Positions 1 through 9,291 of a stretch of DNA of 64,000 bases are shown piece by piece; the stretch's first letter is position 1; each line of letters begins with the position of its first letter. Location: positions 1,302,001 through 1,366,000 of the forward strand of contig NZ_CP108427.1 of NCBI RefSeq assembly GCF_035982055.1. The letters are read 5' to 3'. The DNA comes from Streptomyces sp. NBC_01288 (GTDB lineage: Bacteria > Actinomycetota > Actinomycetes > Streptomycetales > Streptomycetaceae). A program made the translations under genes and the position numbers. Under the pieces are notes generated by a model. It was not told the DNA's origin and did not search any database. It saw only the letters and a list, made by a program, of their open reading frames with translations.

Positions 1-28
1 GCGCGGGTCGGCAAATCCAGCAGTCAGG

Positions 29-165
29 CTCCGGCATCTCGAAACGCAGGCCGACTAGATCCGCCCGCCTCCGGCAACTCGAAATGGTGGCCGGCCATAT
101 CGAGCCGTCTCCGGCGCCTTGAAACGCAGGCCGCCACGTCCAGCCCGTCCGGCGTTTGAGGACGA
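29..165. repeat. Imperfect 40-bp tandem repeat, intergenic
   Basis: Three units start at 29, 69 and 109, each beginning with a variant of CTCCGGCAWCTCGAAA and continuing with GGCCG. A fourth, diverged start (GTCCGGCGTTTGAGGACG) lies at about 147 and can fold as CGTCC/GGACG. No gene covers 1-273. The last unit resembles a sequence I remember as frequent between Streptomyces genes, but I cannot verify copy number here. The stretch probably contains the transcription end of the minus-strand oxidoreductase. Confidence 0.7.
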
Positions 166-273
166 CGCCCCTTCAGGGCCGATCGGGGATCTGGAGGCGG
201 AGCCCCCAGAAGCTCAACCCCCTCACCCCCGACCTCGGCCTCCCTCTCATCCTCCCCCTCACCCACTCAACGG

Positions 274-1941
274 CTACCCGGCCTGCTTCTGGGCATCGCG
301 GTGCCGGTAATACACCGCCGAGGACGGAGCCAGCGGATCCTTGCCCAGGATCAGGTCCGCCGCCTTCTCCGCGATCATCATCACCGGCGCGTAGATGTTC
401 CCGTTGGTCACGTACGGCATCACCGACGCGTCCACGACCCGCAGCCCCTCCACCCCGTGCACCCGCATGCTGTCAGGGTCGACGACGGACATCTCGTCCG
501 TGCCCATCTTGCAGGTGCAGGACGGATGCAGAGCCGTCTCCCCCTCCTTGGCCACCCACGCGAGGATCTCCTCGTCGCTCTCCACGGACGGCCCGGGCGA
601 GACCTCCCCGTCGTTGTAGGGGGCGAGCGCGGGCTGGTTGAGGAGCTTGCGGGCGACCCGGATCGACTCGACCCACTCACGCCGATCCTGTTCCGTGGAC
701 AGGTAGTTGAAGCGCAGCGCAGGGTGCTCCAGCGGATCCTTGCTCTTGATCTTCACCGAGCCGATCGCGTCGGAGTACATGGGCCCGACGTGCACCTGGT
801 AACCATGGCCACCCGCCGGCGACGAGCCGTCGTAGCGGACCGCGATGGGCAGGAAGTGGAACATCAGGTTGGGATAGTCGACGTCCTCGTTGCTGCGGGC
901 GAACCCGCCGGCCTCGAAGTGGTTGGTCGCGGCGGGGCCCTTGCGGAAGAGCCATTGCAGGCCGATGAAGGGGGCGCGCCACTTCGCCATGTACGGCTGC
1001 ATGGAGACGGGTTGCTTGCAGGCGTACTGGATGTACACCTCCAGGTGGTCCTGCATGTTCTCGCCGACGCCCGGCAGATCGTGGACGACGTCGACGCCGA
1101 GCGCGGTCAGCTCCTCCGCGTTGCCGACCCCCGAAAGCTGAAGCAGCTGGGGGGAGTTGATCGCGCCGCCGCACAGGATGACCTCGCGGGCGCGCACCTG
1201 GCGGACCTTGCCGCGGTGCCGGTACTCGACGCCGACGGCCTTCTTGCCCTCGAAGAGGACGCGGGTGACCATCGCGCGGGTGGTGACGGTGAGGTTGGGC
1301 CGCTTCCGCACGGGCTTCAGGTACGCCTTCGATGCCGACAGCCGTCGCCCCCTGCTGACGTTGCGGTCGAAGGGCGCGAACCCCTCCTGCTGATAGCCGT
1401 TGACGTCGTCGGTGCGCGGATACCCCGCTTCCTGCACGGCGTTGAGGAACGCGCCGAACAACGGGTTGGAGGCGGGCCCGCGTTCGAGGACGAGCGGCCC
1501 GTCGTGGCCGCGGAACTCGTCGTCGGGATCGGCCGCGAGGCAGTTCTCCATCCGCCGGAAGTACGGCAGACAGTGCGCGTAGTCCCAGCTCTCCATGCCC
1601 GCGTCGGCGGCCCAGCGCTCGTAGTCCATGGGGTTGCCGCGCTGGAAGATCATGCCGTTGATGCTGCTGGAACCGCCGAGCACCTTGCCGCGGGCGTGGT
1701 AGACGCGCCGGTCGCCCATGTGCGGCTCGGGTTCCGACTCGTACTTCCAGTCGTAGAACCGGCTGCCGATCGGATAGGTCAGCGCGGCCGGCATGTGGAT
1801 GAAGACGTCCCACGGGTAGTCGGGCCGGCCGGCCTCCAGGACCAGCACCTGGTGGGCCGGATCCGCGGAGAGCCGGTTCGCCAGTGCGCTGCCGGCGGAT
1901 CCACCGCCGACGATGACGAAGTCGTATTGCAGGGGAGCCAT
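274..1941 (-). CDS. GMC family oxidoreductase (choline-dehydrogenase-like)
   Basis: A 555-residue FAD-dependent alcohol/choline oxidoreductase, normal length for the GMC family. The N-terminus has the FAD dinucleotide motif GGGSAGS, and the C-terminus has the active-site motif HPSCTCKMG (His about 472) followed by the second motif NGNIYAP. The ATG at 1941 is chosen because the Rossmann fold starts 8 residues later and GAGAG precedes it. An upstream in-frame start at 2025 would run through the promoter. The substrate is not shown by sequence. BetA-like members oxidise choline to betaine aldehyde, others act on alkanols. The promoter shares an unusual inverted repeat with the Rieske demethylase operon at 28-31 kb, so a methylated amine or alcohol substrate is my inference. 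Confidence 0.88.
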   Translation of the reverse strand: MAPLQYDFVIVGGGSAGSALANRLSADPAHQVLVLEAGRPDYPWDVFIHMPAALTYPIGSRFYDWKYESEPEPHMGDRRVYHARGKVLGGSSSINGMIFQRGNPMDYERWAADAGMESWDYAHCLPYFRRMENCLAADPDDEFRGHDGPLVLERGPASNPLFGAFLNAVQEAGYPRTDDVNGYQQEGFAPFDRNVSRGRRLSASKAYLKPVRKRPNLTVTTRAMVTRVLFEGKKAVGVEYRHRGKVRQVRAREVILCGGAINSPQLLQLSGVGNAEELTALGVDVVHDLPGVGENMQDHLEVYIQYACKQPVSMQPYMAKWRAPFIGLQWLFRKGPAATNHFEAGGFARSNEDVDYPNLMFHFLPIAVRYDGSSPAGGHGYQVHVGPMYSDAIGSVKIKSKDPLEHPALRFNYLSTEQDRREWVESIRVARKLLNQPALAPYNDGEVSPGPSVESDEEILAWVAKEGETALHPSCTCKMGTDEMSVVDPDSMRVHGVEGLRVVDASVMPYVTNGNIYAPVMMIAEKAADLILGKDPLAPSSAVYYRHRDAQKQAG

Positions 1942-1990
1942 GATCTCTCGTCTCGCTCGCGCCGTAGATACGCGAGGCATGCTAATACGA

Positions 1991-2026
1991 GTACCGCTAT
2001 ACGCACTAGGTTGCGCGCCACGCAAC
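1991..2026 (-). promoter_or_regulatory. Promoter and predicted IclR-type operator of the GMC gene
   Basis: Read on the minus strand, the inverted repeat GTTGCG-N5-CGCAAC (2010-2026) overlaps a -35-like TTGCGT. The -10-like TATAGC follows after 18 bp inside GTGCGTATAGCGGTAC (1991-2006). The same two elements occur at 31143-31177 with nearly the same spacing, and a weaker version lies at 33063-33079. Confidence 0.6.
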
Positions 2027-2085
2027 TTGGAGCCTCAGATTTCCGCGCTGTTTCCCCGCCCGCTCCTACGTGAACGCACGGACCG

Positions 2086-3171
2086 TCAGCGGATGATCGA
2101 GGTCAGGACGTCCACGCCCAGCCGCATGAGGCAGTCGGTGTCCAGCCGGTGGTGGATCTGCCGGCCGTCCCTGCGGGAGGTCAGCAGGCCCGCCTCGCGC
2201 AGGCGGCCGAGGTGGCGGGAGACCTGCGGGAGGGTCATGCCCGTCCGTGCGGCCAGGTCGGACGTGGTGATCGGCTCGTTCACCAGGTGCCGGCACAGCG
2301 ACAGCCGCGCGGGATCCGACAGGATCGACAACCGGAGCCGCACCTGTGCCAGCGTGGCCTGTTCCGACTGCCGGCCCGTGTTCTCGACGGGGAAGTGCAC
2401 GACGAGCGGATACGGCGGATCGTCCCGGACGATGAGATGGGGCCGGGTGTGCGCGGACGGGACGAGCAGACAGCGGCGCCCGCGCAGATCGGCCCGGAGC
2501 GACTGGAGTTTGTCGTAGGTGACCGACGGCGGGTTGTGTCCGACGGTGGCGTTGGGGCTGAGCGAGGCGAGCGCCTCGGGCAGCGGCAGGGCCTGGACCC
2601 GGGCCCGCACCCGGGTGCACTCGCTCTCCAACCGGTGCCGCACCCGCGCCCATTCGGCGTCGAAGAACTCGGCCGCGCAGCGCCGCAGCAGCTCCAGCAG
2701 CCCGGTCCGCGTCCGCTCCGGGGTCTGGAGCAGGCCGCGGGCCAGCTCGCCCCGGCTGAAGGAGCGCCGTTCGCTGGACAGGATGTAGGCCTCGCGCACC
2801 GCCCGGTCGGTGAGCAGGCCGTGGGTGTCGAAGACGCCGCCGTGCACGGTCGGCGCGGCGCCCATGACGAAGTCGTCCAACGACAGCGCCTCCAGCCGGG
2901 CCAGTTCCTGCTCCAGGCTCAGGCCCAGCGGCGGTTCCAGCGGCATCAGCAGGCGGCAGCGCATCCGGGTCCACAGGGGCGAGTAGACCGCGATCAGACT
3001 CTGCGACTCCGTCGACAGCTCGGCGCGTACCCGTTCCAGCCACGGCCGTACGGCGAGGTGGTGCTCGGGCTCGGCGATCGAGTGGAGGCACGCCATCAGC
3101 TCCGCCAGCGGTGACAGACCCACGGCCACGTCCGCCGGAACGGCGCCCTGCAAGCTGATGACGACAGGCAT
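2086..3171 (-). CDS. ArsR-family transcriptional regulator (long DUF5937-like form)
   Basis: A 361-residue protein. The last ~90 residues form a winged helix (RLSILSDPARLSLCRHL, then a recognition region with TLPQVSRHLGRLREAG and the wing RRDGRQIHHRL), typical of ArsR proteins. The long N-terminal part matches the large Streptomyces ArsR/DUF5937 type rather than the 100-residue metal sensors, and I see no metal-binding cysteine cluster. The ATG at 3171 (MPVVISL) is preferred over 3225, which would put coding sequence through the palindrome at 3187-3220. The gene is divergent from the ABC transporter operon starting at 3321, so it probably represses that operon and itself. Confidence 0.82.
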   Translation of the reverse strand: MPVVISLQGAVPADVAVGLSPLAELMACLHSIAEPEHHLAVRPWLERVRAELSTESQSLIAVYSPLWTRMRCRLLMPLEPPLGLSLEQELARLEALSLDDFVMGAAPTVHGGVFDTHGLLTDRAVREAYILSSERRSFSRGELARGLLQTPERTRTGLLELLRRCAAEFFDAEWARVRHRLESECTRVRARVQALPLPEALASLSPNATVGHNPPSVTYDKLQSLRADLRGRRCLLVPSAHTRPHLIVRDDPPYPLVVHFPVENTGRQSEQATLAQVRLRLSILSDPARLSLCRHLVNEPITTSDLAARTGMTLPQVSRHLGRLREAGLLTSRRDGRQIHHRLDTDCLMRLGVDVLTSIIR

Positions 3172-3186
3172 GCGGCGCAGCGTACA

Positions 3187-3220
3187 GCCGATGCTTACCG
3201 CACCCGCGGTAAGCATCGGC
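3187..3220. promoter_or_regulatory. Perfect inverted repeat, likely ArsR operator
   Basis: Arms GCCGATGCTTACCGC and GCGGTAAGCATCGGC are exact 15-bp complements around a 4-bp spacer (ACCC). The site lies between the divergent ArsR gene and the ABC operon. A -10-like TAGGCT for the operon is at 3242-3247, so the palindrome would cover its -35 region. Confidence 0.75.
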
Positions 3221-3320
3221 GCCACCGCCGGCCGGCCGACCTAGGCTGCGTCCAATTCCGCCGCTCCGAGCAGTCGTCGAGCCCGCTCAGAGCAGTCCGC
3301 GCAGCGAGAGGCTCCGGCCG

Positions 3321-4082
3321 ATGCACCTGTTTCTGCACACGTTCTTCAACCCCGACGAACTCCTCAAGGCCTTTCCCGTCCTGCTGACCGAGGGCCTGCG
3401 CAACACCCTGCTGATCGCCGGCCTCGCGATCGTCTTCGGTGTCGTGCTCGGTGTGCTGCTCGCGATGCTCCTGCTGTCGCCCCGCCGATGGGCGCGGCTG
3501 CCCGCGCGGATCTACGTCGACGTGTTCCGCGGTCTGCCCGCGATCGTGACCGTCAGTCTGGTCGGCCTGGGCCTGCCGTCGGCCGGGATCAGGCCGTTCG
3601 GCCGGGACCCGCTCGGGTACGCCGTCCTCGCCATCGGCCTCATCTCGGCGGCCTATCTGGCGGAGATCTTCCGCTCGGGCATCCAGGCGGTACCGGCCGG
3701 GCAGTTGAGCGCGGCGCGCAGTCTCGGCATGTCGTATCCGACGGCGATGCGGGTGATCGTCGTACCGCAGGGCGTACGGAACGTACTGCCCGCGCTGGCG
3801 GGCCAGTTCATCATCGACATCAAGGAGAGCGCGCTGGTGTATCTGCTCGGGCTGGGCCTCGGGCAGCGCGAGCTCTACTTCATCGCGCAGGAGCGGCAGG
3901 CGGCCACGTACAACTCCTCCGCGCTGGTGGCCGCCGGCGCCTGCTACCTGCTGCTCACCGTCCCGCTGACCTTCCTGGTCAACCGGCTCGACCTGCGGCT
4001 GCGCGGCGGCGGACGCAAACAGAACAGAGCGACCGCCGTCCCGTCGTCCGCGCCGTCCACCCCGCCCGCGCTGGAGGTCTGA
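3321..4082 (+). CDS. Amino-acid-type ABC transporter permease
   Basis: A 253-residue membrane protein of the HisM/GlnP permease family. Hydrophobic segments begin at NTLLIAGLAIVFGVVLG, and the EAA loop region (RSLGMSYPTAMRVIVVPQGVR) contacts the ATPase. It is a single permease, so it would work as a homodimer. First gene of a four-gene plus-strand unit (permease, ATPase, binding protein, hydrolase). Only 3 bp separate it from the ATPase gene. Substrate is probably an amino acid or small peptide by family; the exact compound is unknown. Confidence 0.9.
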   Translation: MHLFLHTFFNPDELLKAFPVLLTEGLRNTLLIAGLAIVFGVVLGVLLAMLLLSPRRWARLPARIYVDVFRGLPAIVTVSLVGLGLPSAGIRPFGRDPLGYAVLAIGLISAAYLAEIFRSGIQAVPAGQLSAARSLGMSYPTAMRVIVVPQGVRNVLPALAGQFIIDIKESALVYLLGLGLGQRELYFIAQERQAATYNSSALVAAGACYLLLTVPLTFLVNRLDLRLRGGGRKQNRATAVPSSAPSTPPALEV

Positions 4083-4085
4083 GCC

Positions 4086-4871
4086 ATGACCGGAACGCTG
4101 TCCGAGAAGAACCCGCGCGCCGACGAGACGGGGACGGCCGCGGCCGCCGCGGTCAGTGTGCGCGGCCTGCACAAGCGCTACGGCGCGGTGGACGTCCTGC
4201 GGGGCGTGGATCTGGAGGTCGCGGCGGGCGAGACGGTCTGTGTGATCGGCCGGTCCGGTTCGGGCAAGTCCACGCTCCTGAAGTGCGTGAACCTGCTGGA
4301 GGCCCCGACCTCGGGCGAGATCCGCCTCGGCGGTGACCTGATCACCGGCCCCGGCGTGGACGTCGACGCGGTCCGCACTCGGGTGGGCATGGTCTTCCAG
4401 CACTTCAACCTGTTCCCGCACCTCAGCGTCCTGCACAACGTGACCGTCGCCCTGCGCAAGGTCCGCCGCACGGGCAGGGAGGCCGCGGAGACCGCCGCCA
4501 TGGCCCAGCTGGAACGCCTCGGACTCGCGACGCTGGCCCACGCGCGGCCGAGCCAGTTGTCGGGCGGTCAGCAGCAACGGGTCGCCATCGCCCGCGCGTT
4601 GGCCATGGAACCCGAGGTCATGCTCTTCGACGAGGCGACCTCCGCGCTGGACCCGGAACTCGTCAAGGACGTCCTCGACGTCATGCGGCTGCTCGCCGAC
4701 TCGGGCATGACGATGATCGCCGTGACACACGAGATCGGCTTCGCCCGTGAGGTCGCGGACCGCGTCATCTTCATGGACGAGGGCGTCATCGCCGAGTCGG
4801 GCCCGGCCCGCCCGACGCTGGAACACCCCGAGACGGCGCGCCTGCGCGAGTTCCTCGCCCGCGTCCTCTGA
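4086..4871 (+). CDS. Amino-acid-type ABC transporter ATP-binding protein
   Basis: A 261-residue ATPase of the GlnQ/HisP type. Walker A is GRSGSGKST, the Q-loop is [14 protein letters not shown], the signature is [15 protein letters not shown], Walker B is [15 protein letters not shown] and the switch histidine lies in AVTHEIGFA. All catalytic motifs are intact. Translation is probably coupled to the permease gene just upstream. Confidence 0.95.
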   Translation: MTGTLSEKNPRADETGTAAAAAVSVRGLHKRYGAVDVLRGVDLEVAAGETVCVIGRSGSGKSTLLKCVNLLEAPTSGEIRLGGDLITGPGVDVDAVRTRVGMVFQHFNLFPHLSVLHNVTVALRKVRRTGREAAETAAMAQLERLGLATLAHARPSQLSGGQQQRVAIARALAMEPEVMLFDEATSALDPELVKDVLDVMRLLADSGMTMIAVTHEIGFAREVADRVIFMDEGVIAESGPARPTLEHPETARLREFLARVL

Positions 4872-4914
4872 AGTCCCCCTCCCCGCCACCCTGTTCTCCC
4901 AAGGAGATTCACCC

Positions 4915-5787
4915 ATGCCCGTATCGCCCCGTAATCTGCCCGGACGGCGTCCGCTTCTCACGCTCCTCGCCCTCTGCGGCCTCGTCCTCCCGCTCGCCGC
5001 GTGCGGCAGCGGCTCGGACTCCGCCAAGACGTCCGCTGCCAATTCGTACGGCCTGATCGAGGCCGGCACCATCAGATCCGCGACCCAGACCGGCCAGCCA
5101 CCCTTCGCCTACGCCAAGGACTCCGGTCAACCGACCGGATTCATCGTCGACTTGACCGACGAGGCGGCCAAACGCCTTGGCCTGAAGGTCGATTACAAGT
5201 CGACGTCGATCACCGGATCGCTGGCCGGCCTGACCGCCGGGCAGTTCGACCTGGCCTCGTCCGGCGTCGGGGTCACCGCGGAGCGGGCGAAGAGCGTCGA
5301 CTTCACCAAGCCGCTGTTCTGGAGCACCGTGACCGCCCTGACGACCTCGAAGAGCACGATCTCCACCTTCGCCGCCTTCAACGGCAAGCGGGTCGGGGTG
5401 GTGACCGGTTCCTCGCAGGAGGCCCAACTGCCCACGCGGATACCGAAAGCGGACCCGGTGCGGTTCCAGACCTCGAACGCGGCGGTGAGCCAACTGCTCA
5501 ACGGCAGCATCGACGCCTTCCTGGTCGGAGGTCCGGACGCGACGGAGTACGTCAAGCAGTACCCCGGCCTACGGCAGGCGGTGTCGGCCCCGGTCGACCA
5601 CCCGACCTCGATGGCGGTACCGAAGAACCACCCCGCCCTCCTCAAGGCCCTCGACCAGCAGTTCGCCGCCATGGTCGCGGACGGCAGCTACGCCAAGCTG
5701 TACCGCAAGTACTTCAGCACCTCCCCCGAGCCCGAACTCCTCGCCGCCTGGCCCGCGTTGAAGTCCCAGTTCCCCGAGGCCAAGTGA
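4915..5787 (+). CDS. Amino-acid-type ABC transporter substrate-binding lipoprotein
   Basis: A 290-residue SBP_bac_3-type binding protein. The ATG at 4915 has a strong AAGGAG about 10 bp upstream. A signal peptide with Arg residues and a hydrophobic core ends in the lipobox LAAC, so the mature protein is a lipoprotein. The body contains the family patterns FIVDLTDEAAKRLGLKV and SSGVGVTAERAKSVDFTKP. The stop overlaps the start of the downstream hydrolase by one base (TGATG). Confidence 0.92.
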   Translation: MPVSPRNLPGRRPLLTLLALCGLVLPLAACGSGSDSAKTSAANSYGLIEAGTIRSATQTGQPPFAYAKDSGQPTGFIVDLTDEAAKRLGLKVDYKSTSITGSLAGLTAGQFDLASSGVGVTAERAKSVDFTKPLFWSTVTALTTSKSTISTFAAFNGKRVGVVTGSSQEAQLPTRIPKADPVRFQTSNAAVSQLLNGSIDAFLVGGPDATEYVKQYPGLRQAVSAPVDHPTSMAVPKNHPALLKALDQQFAAMVADGSYAKLYRKYFSTSPEPELLAAWPALKSQFPEAK

Positions 5788-7700
5788 TGGCGGCCGACGA
5801 GGAAGGGTGGCAGCGGGTGCCGCTGCCCGGCGAACGGACGTGCTGGCGGCGGGTGTTGCGGACTCCGGCCAGGGACGGCGTACTGCTCGTCGCCGACCTC
5901 TACGCCGACCGCCCCGACCCGGGACCCGGACCGGTCATCCTGGAGCGCACCCCCTACGGCCGCCGGGCCCCGCGCCCCTCCGACGGTGCCCTCGGCGCCG
6001 AGAACCCGCCCGCGCCCGAGACCGCGGCCGAGGTGTTCACCCGGGGCGGATACCGGATCGTACGGCAGGACTGCCGGGGGCGCGGCGACTCGGAGGGCAC
6101 CTTCGTCAAGTACCTGAACGAGGCCACCGACGGCTACGACACCGTCGAGTGGATCGCCGCCCAGCCCTGGTGCGACGGCCGGGTCGCGACCATGGGCGTC
6201 TCCTACTCCGCGCACGCCCAGGCCGCGCTCGCCTCGCTGGGCGCACCCCATCTCGCCGCGATGTTCCTCGACTCCGGCGGTTTCGCCAGCGCCTACGAGG
6301 CGGGCACCCGGATGGGCGGCGCCTTCGAACTCAAGCAGGCCACCTGGGCGTTCCACCGCGCCAAGGTGAGCGAGACGGTACGCGCCGATCCGACCCTGCG
6401 CGCCTCGCTGGAGTCGGAGGACCTCAGCGCCTGGTTCACCCGCATGCCGTGGCGACGCGGCGCGAGCCCGCTGCGGTCCGTCCCGGAGTACGAGGACTAC
6501 CTGCTGGAGCAGTGGGAGAACGGCGCGTTCGGCCCGTACTGGGAACAGCCGGGCATCTACGCCCGCGGCTTCTACGACGACTTCCCGGACGTGCCGAGCC
6601 TGCACATGTCCAGCTGGTACGACCCCTACATCCGCACCGCCACCGAGAACTTCCGCGAACTCGGGCGCAAGAAGCACAGCCCGGCGTACCTGGTGCTCGG
6701 CCCCTGGACCCACGGCGCGCGCAGCCAGAGCCACGCCGGTGACGTCGACTTCGGTCCGCTGGCCCGGCTGGAGGGCAGCCTCGCCGAGCACTACGCCGCG
6801 ATGCGGCTGAGCTGGTTCGACGCGCACCTCGCACCGGCGGGCACGACCGAACCGCCGCCGCCCGTACGGTACTTCCTCATGGGCGGCGGCTCCGGCCGGC
6901 GTACTCCCGAGGGGCGGCTCGACCACGGCGGTCACTGGTGCACCGCGACCTCCTGGCCGCCCGAGGAGACCGCCAACCTCGCCCTCGTCCTGGGCAGTTC
7001 GGGAACACTCACGCCCGCGTCCGACACGACCGATTCCACCGACGCCGCCACCGACGTCCAAGGCTCCTTTCTGGAGTACGACTTCGACCCCCGCGACCCC
7101 GTGCCCACCCTCGGCGGTCAAGTCACCTCCGGCGAACCGGTGATGAGCGGCGGCGCCTTCCACCAGCACCCCGACGACCGCTTCTTCGGCGCGACCGGAC
7201 CCCATCTGCCGCTCGACAGCCGACCCGACGTCCTGGTCTTCCAAACCCCGCCGCTCACCGAGGACTTGGTGGTCGCCGGACCGGTCGCCGTGCATCTCAC
7301 CGTGTCGTCGACAGCCCGCGACACCGACTTCACCGTCAAGCTCGTCGACGTCCATCCGCCGAGCGCGGACTATCCGCAGGGTTTCGCGATGAACCTCACC
7401 GACGGCATCCTGCGCTGCCGCTACCGCGACTCCTTCAGCGATCCGGAGCCGATGACACCCGAGGAGACGTACGCGATCACGGTGGAGGCACCGGACACGG
7501 CGAACCTGTTCCTGACCGGCCACCGGCTGCGGCTCGACGTCAGTTCGAGCAACTTCCCCCGCTTCGACGTCAATTCCAACACCGGCGGCGCGGAGATCGG
7601 CGACCGGCGCAAGGTCGTCGCCACCAACAGGGTGCACACCGGCGGCCGTTCATGGCTGACGCTCTCCGTGCTCCGGACGAGAGACACGCCAGACAACTGA
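5787..7700 (+). CDS. CocE/NonD family hydrolase (X-Pro dipeptidyl-peptidase-like)
   Basis: A 637-residue serine hydrolase: alpha/beta hydrolase with cap in the first two thirds and a C-terminal jelly-roll domain (PepX_C type). The triad can be read as Ser139 in GVSYSAHAQ, Asp279 in SSWYDPY and His309 in PWTHGARSQ. The spacings are close to those I recall for cocaine esterase. No signal peptide, so cytoplasmic. The start ATG overlaps the stop of the binding-protein gene, so the enzyme is translated with the importer and probably cleaves an imported acylated or peptide-like nutrient. That role is inferred from context. Confidence 0.88.
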   Translation: MAADEEGWQRVPLPGERTCWRRVLRTPARDGVLLVADLYADRPDPGPGPVILERTPYGRRAPRPSDGALGAENPPAPETAAEVFTRGGYRIVRQDCRGRGDSEGTFVKYLNEATDGYDTVEWIAAQPWCDGRVATMGVSYSAHAQAALASLGAPHLAAMFLDSGGFASAYEAGTRMGGAFELKQATWAFHRAKVSETVRADPTLRASLESEDLSAWFTRMPWRRGASPLRSVPEYEDYLLEQWENGAFGPYWEQPGIYARGFYDDFPDVPSLHMSSWYDPYIRTATENFRELGRKKHSPAYLVLGPWTHGARSQSHAGDVDFGPLARLEGSLAEHYAAMRLSWFDAHLAPAGTTEPPPPVRYFLMGGGSGRRTPEGRLDHGGHWCTATSWPPEETANLALVLGSSGTLTPASDTTDSTDAATDVQGSFLEYDFDPRDPVPTLGGQVTSGEPVMSGGAFHQHPDDRFFGATGPHLPLDSRPDVLVFQTPPLTEDLVVAGPVAVHLTVSSTARDTDFTVKLVDVHPPSADYPQGFAMNLTDGILRCRYRDSFSDPEPMTPEETYAITVEAPDTANLFLTGHRLRLDVSSSNFPRFDVNSNTGGAEIGDRRKVVATNRVHTGGRSWLTLSVLRTRDTPDN

Positions 7701-7702
7701 CA

Positions 7703-7718
7703 GACCAAGGAGTTGGTC
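7703..7718. terminator. Short stem-loop between convergent genes
   Basis: GACCAA and TTGGTC pair around GGAG in the 28-bp gap between the CocE-like gene and the convergent glucanase gene. It is weak and has no T-tract, so it is only a candidate bidirectional terminator. Confidence 0.35.
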
Positions 7719-7728
7719 CCCGCGCCTC

Positions 7729-9150
7729 TCAGATACTGAAGCGCTCCTTGCCGAGGAGCGGACGTACCCGGGTGCGGAAACCGCCCGTGCGGAAGGGGTG
7801 TTGGAGGAGGCCGGGGCGCAGGTGTTGGGCGAGTGCGGCGGCGATCATGCCCTGGTCGAGGGCGAGGACGTAGTCGCTGACGCGGCCGTTCGCGGTGTCG
7901 ACGGAGTCGCGGAAGCCGTAGCGGTCGTCGTAGGCGCCGAAGTCCCGTGCGAGAGCCGTGAGGTTGGCGAGCGCCTCGGGCGCGGCGTACGGCAGGGCGA
8001 GGAAGGAGGCGTGCGGGGTGACGACGCCGAGGGAGTTGTAGCCGTCCTCCTGCATGCCGATCGCGTCCACGCCGTACTCGCGGTAGCCGCCCTCGGGGAT
8101 GTTGGCCGGCGAGAAGCCCCAGTAGCCGTACTTCGCCTCGTCCAGGCCGTGTTCGATCTGGCTGCGCACATAGCGCTGGTGGGTGGTGCCCCACGAGTAC
8201 GGCGACCAGGCGGCCTCGGGCACGAACAGCGGGACCATCAGCGCCTCGAACATCGAACCGCCCCAGGTGGGGACGAGCTTGCGGCCGCGGTAGGTGTAGT
8301 GGCCCTCCCACACCCGCACGCCGTCGATCGTGACGTAGGCGCCTTCGGGTTCCTGCTCCTGTCCCATGCCCGGGAGCAGGGTGCGGAACAGGTGCCAGTA
8401 GTGCTCGGTGGGCAGCGAGTCGTCGGCTATGCCAAGGTAACTGGCCATCCTGGGTTCGGTGTTGAGGGCGCCGTAGTGGTGGCCGGTGGGTTCGCCCTTG
8501 CCGGGCTTGTCCGGCCAGAAGCCGCCGCGCAGTTGACCGGGTCCGGCGACCGGGTCGGCCGGGTCGTAGGGGGTGTAGTAGTACGACCAGTCGGCGTCGG
8601 CGAGGAGTCGGGCGACGCGCGGACGCAGTTCCGGGTCGGCGTCGGCGGCGATCTTCAGCCCTGTGACGAGCCAGGCGTTGTCGACGGTGGAGAGGAAGGG
8701 GCGCACCGGGTCGCCCGTCCCGGGCCAGCTCGTGAGGACCGAACCGTCGTACGCGTCATACCAGTTGAACCAGAAGCCGTGCGCGCGCTCCAGCTTCTCG
8801 ACCGCCGTGAGGGTGCGGGCCAGGCGCTGGTGCATGACGGACCCGGAGATCACGCCGAGGCCGGCCGCGGCGACCGTCGACCACAGGCCGCAGCCGATGT
8901 TGGTCGGTGAGGTCTGGGTCGAGGGCACGGGGGTGCCGGTGCCGGAGACGTCCATCGTGTCGGCGGTCAGGCCGAGTTCGGTGGTCATGGCGGTCATCGA
9001 GCGGTAGGTCGCCTCGAACCAGGTCCGCAGCGGCGCGCTGTCGGGGGCGGGGCGGCCACGGGTCGACGCCGACGCGGAGGCGAGGGGCAGCGTGGCGGTG
9101 AGGGCGGCGGCTCCCGCCGTGGCGGTGGTGAGGAACGTACGACGGTTCAT
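7729..9150 (-). CDS. Secreted glucoamylase-like / GH144-type glucanase
   Basis: A 473-residue protein with a Tat signal peptide (MNRRTFLTTATAGAAALTATL) and thus exported folded. The body matches the glycoamylase-like (alpha/alpha)6 family: TSPTNIGCGLWSTVAA, FWFNWYDAYDG, VDNAWLVTGLKIA and SMFEALMVPLFVPE. Characterised GH144 members cleave beta-1,2-glucan, and that specificity is inferred here, not shown. It lies downstream of the GH1 gene and ABC importer on the same strand, behind a strong hairpin (9239-9276), so it may have reduced or separate expression. Confidence 0.8.
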   Translation of the reverse strand: MNRRTFLTTATAGAAALTATLPLASASASTRGRPAPDSAPLRTWFEATYRSMTAMTTELGLTADTMDVSGTGTPVPSTQTSPTNIGCGLWSTVAAAGLGVISGSVMHQRLARTLTAVEKLERAHGFWFNWYDAYDGSVLTSWPGTGDPVRPFLSTVDNAWLVTGLKIAADADPELRPRVARLLADADWSYYYTPYDPADPVAGPGQLRGGFWPDKPGKGEPTGHHYGALNTEPRMASYLGIADDSLPTEHYWHLFRTLLPGMGQEQEPEGAYVTIDGVRVWEGHYTYRGRKLVPTWGGSMFEALMVPLFVPEAAWSPYSWGTTHQRYVRSQIEHGLDEAKYGYWGFSPANIPEGGYREYGVDAIGMQEDGYNSLGVVTPHASFLALPYAAPEALANLTALARDFGAYDDRYGFRDSVDTANGRVSDYVLALDQGMIAAALAQHLRPGLLQHPFRTGGFRTRVRPLLGKERFSI

Positions 9151-9238
9151 GCGGGTCCAACTCCCAGGGGAATGCGGGCGGGACGGGCAAGGGAAGGGGT
9201 GCGTGCGTCGTCGTGGCCCGTGTGGGACATCTGTGGGG

Positions 9239-9276
9239 CGGGAGCCGACGGGCTGTCAGGCGCCCGTCGGCTCCCG
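9239..9276 (-). terminator. Strong stem-loop after the GH1 gene
   Basis: CGGGAGCCGACGGGC (9239-9253) pairs perfectly with GCCCGTCGGCTCCCG (9262-9276) around an 8-base loop. It lies just past the stop of the beta-glucosidase gene in transcription direction, so it is either the operon terminator or a read-through attenuator before the glucanase gene. No other element is seen in the 141-bp gap. Confidence 0.75.
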
Positions 9277-9291
9277 GGACTTGGGGCGGAG

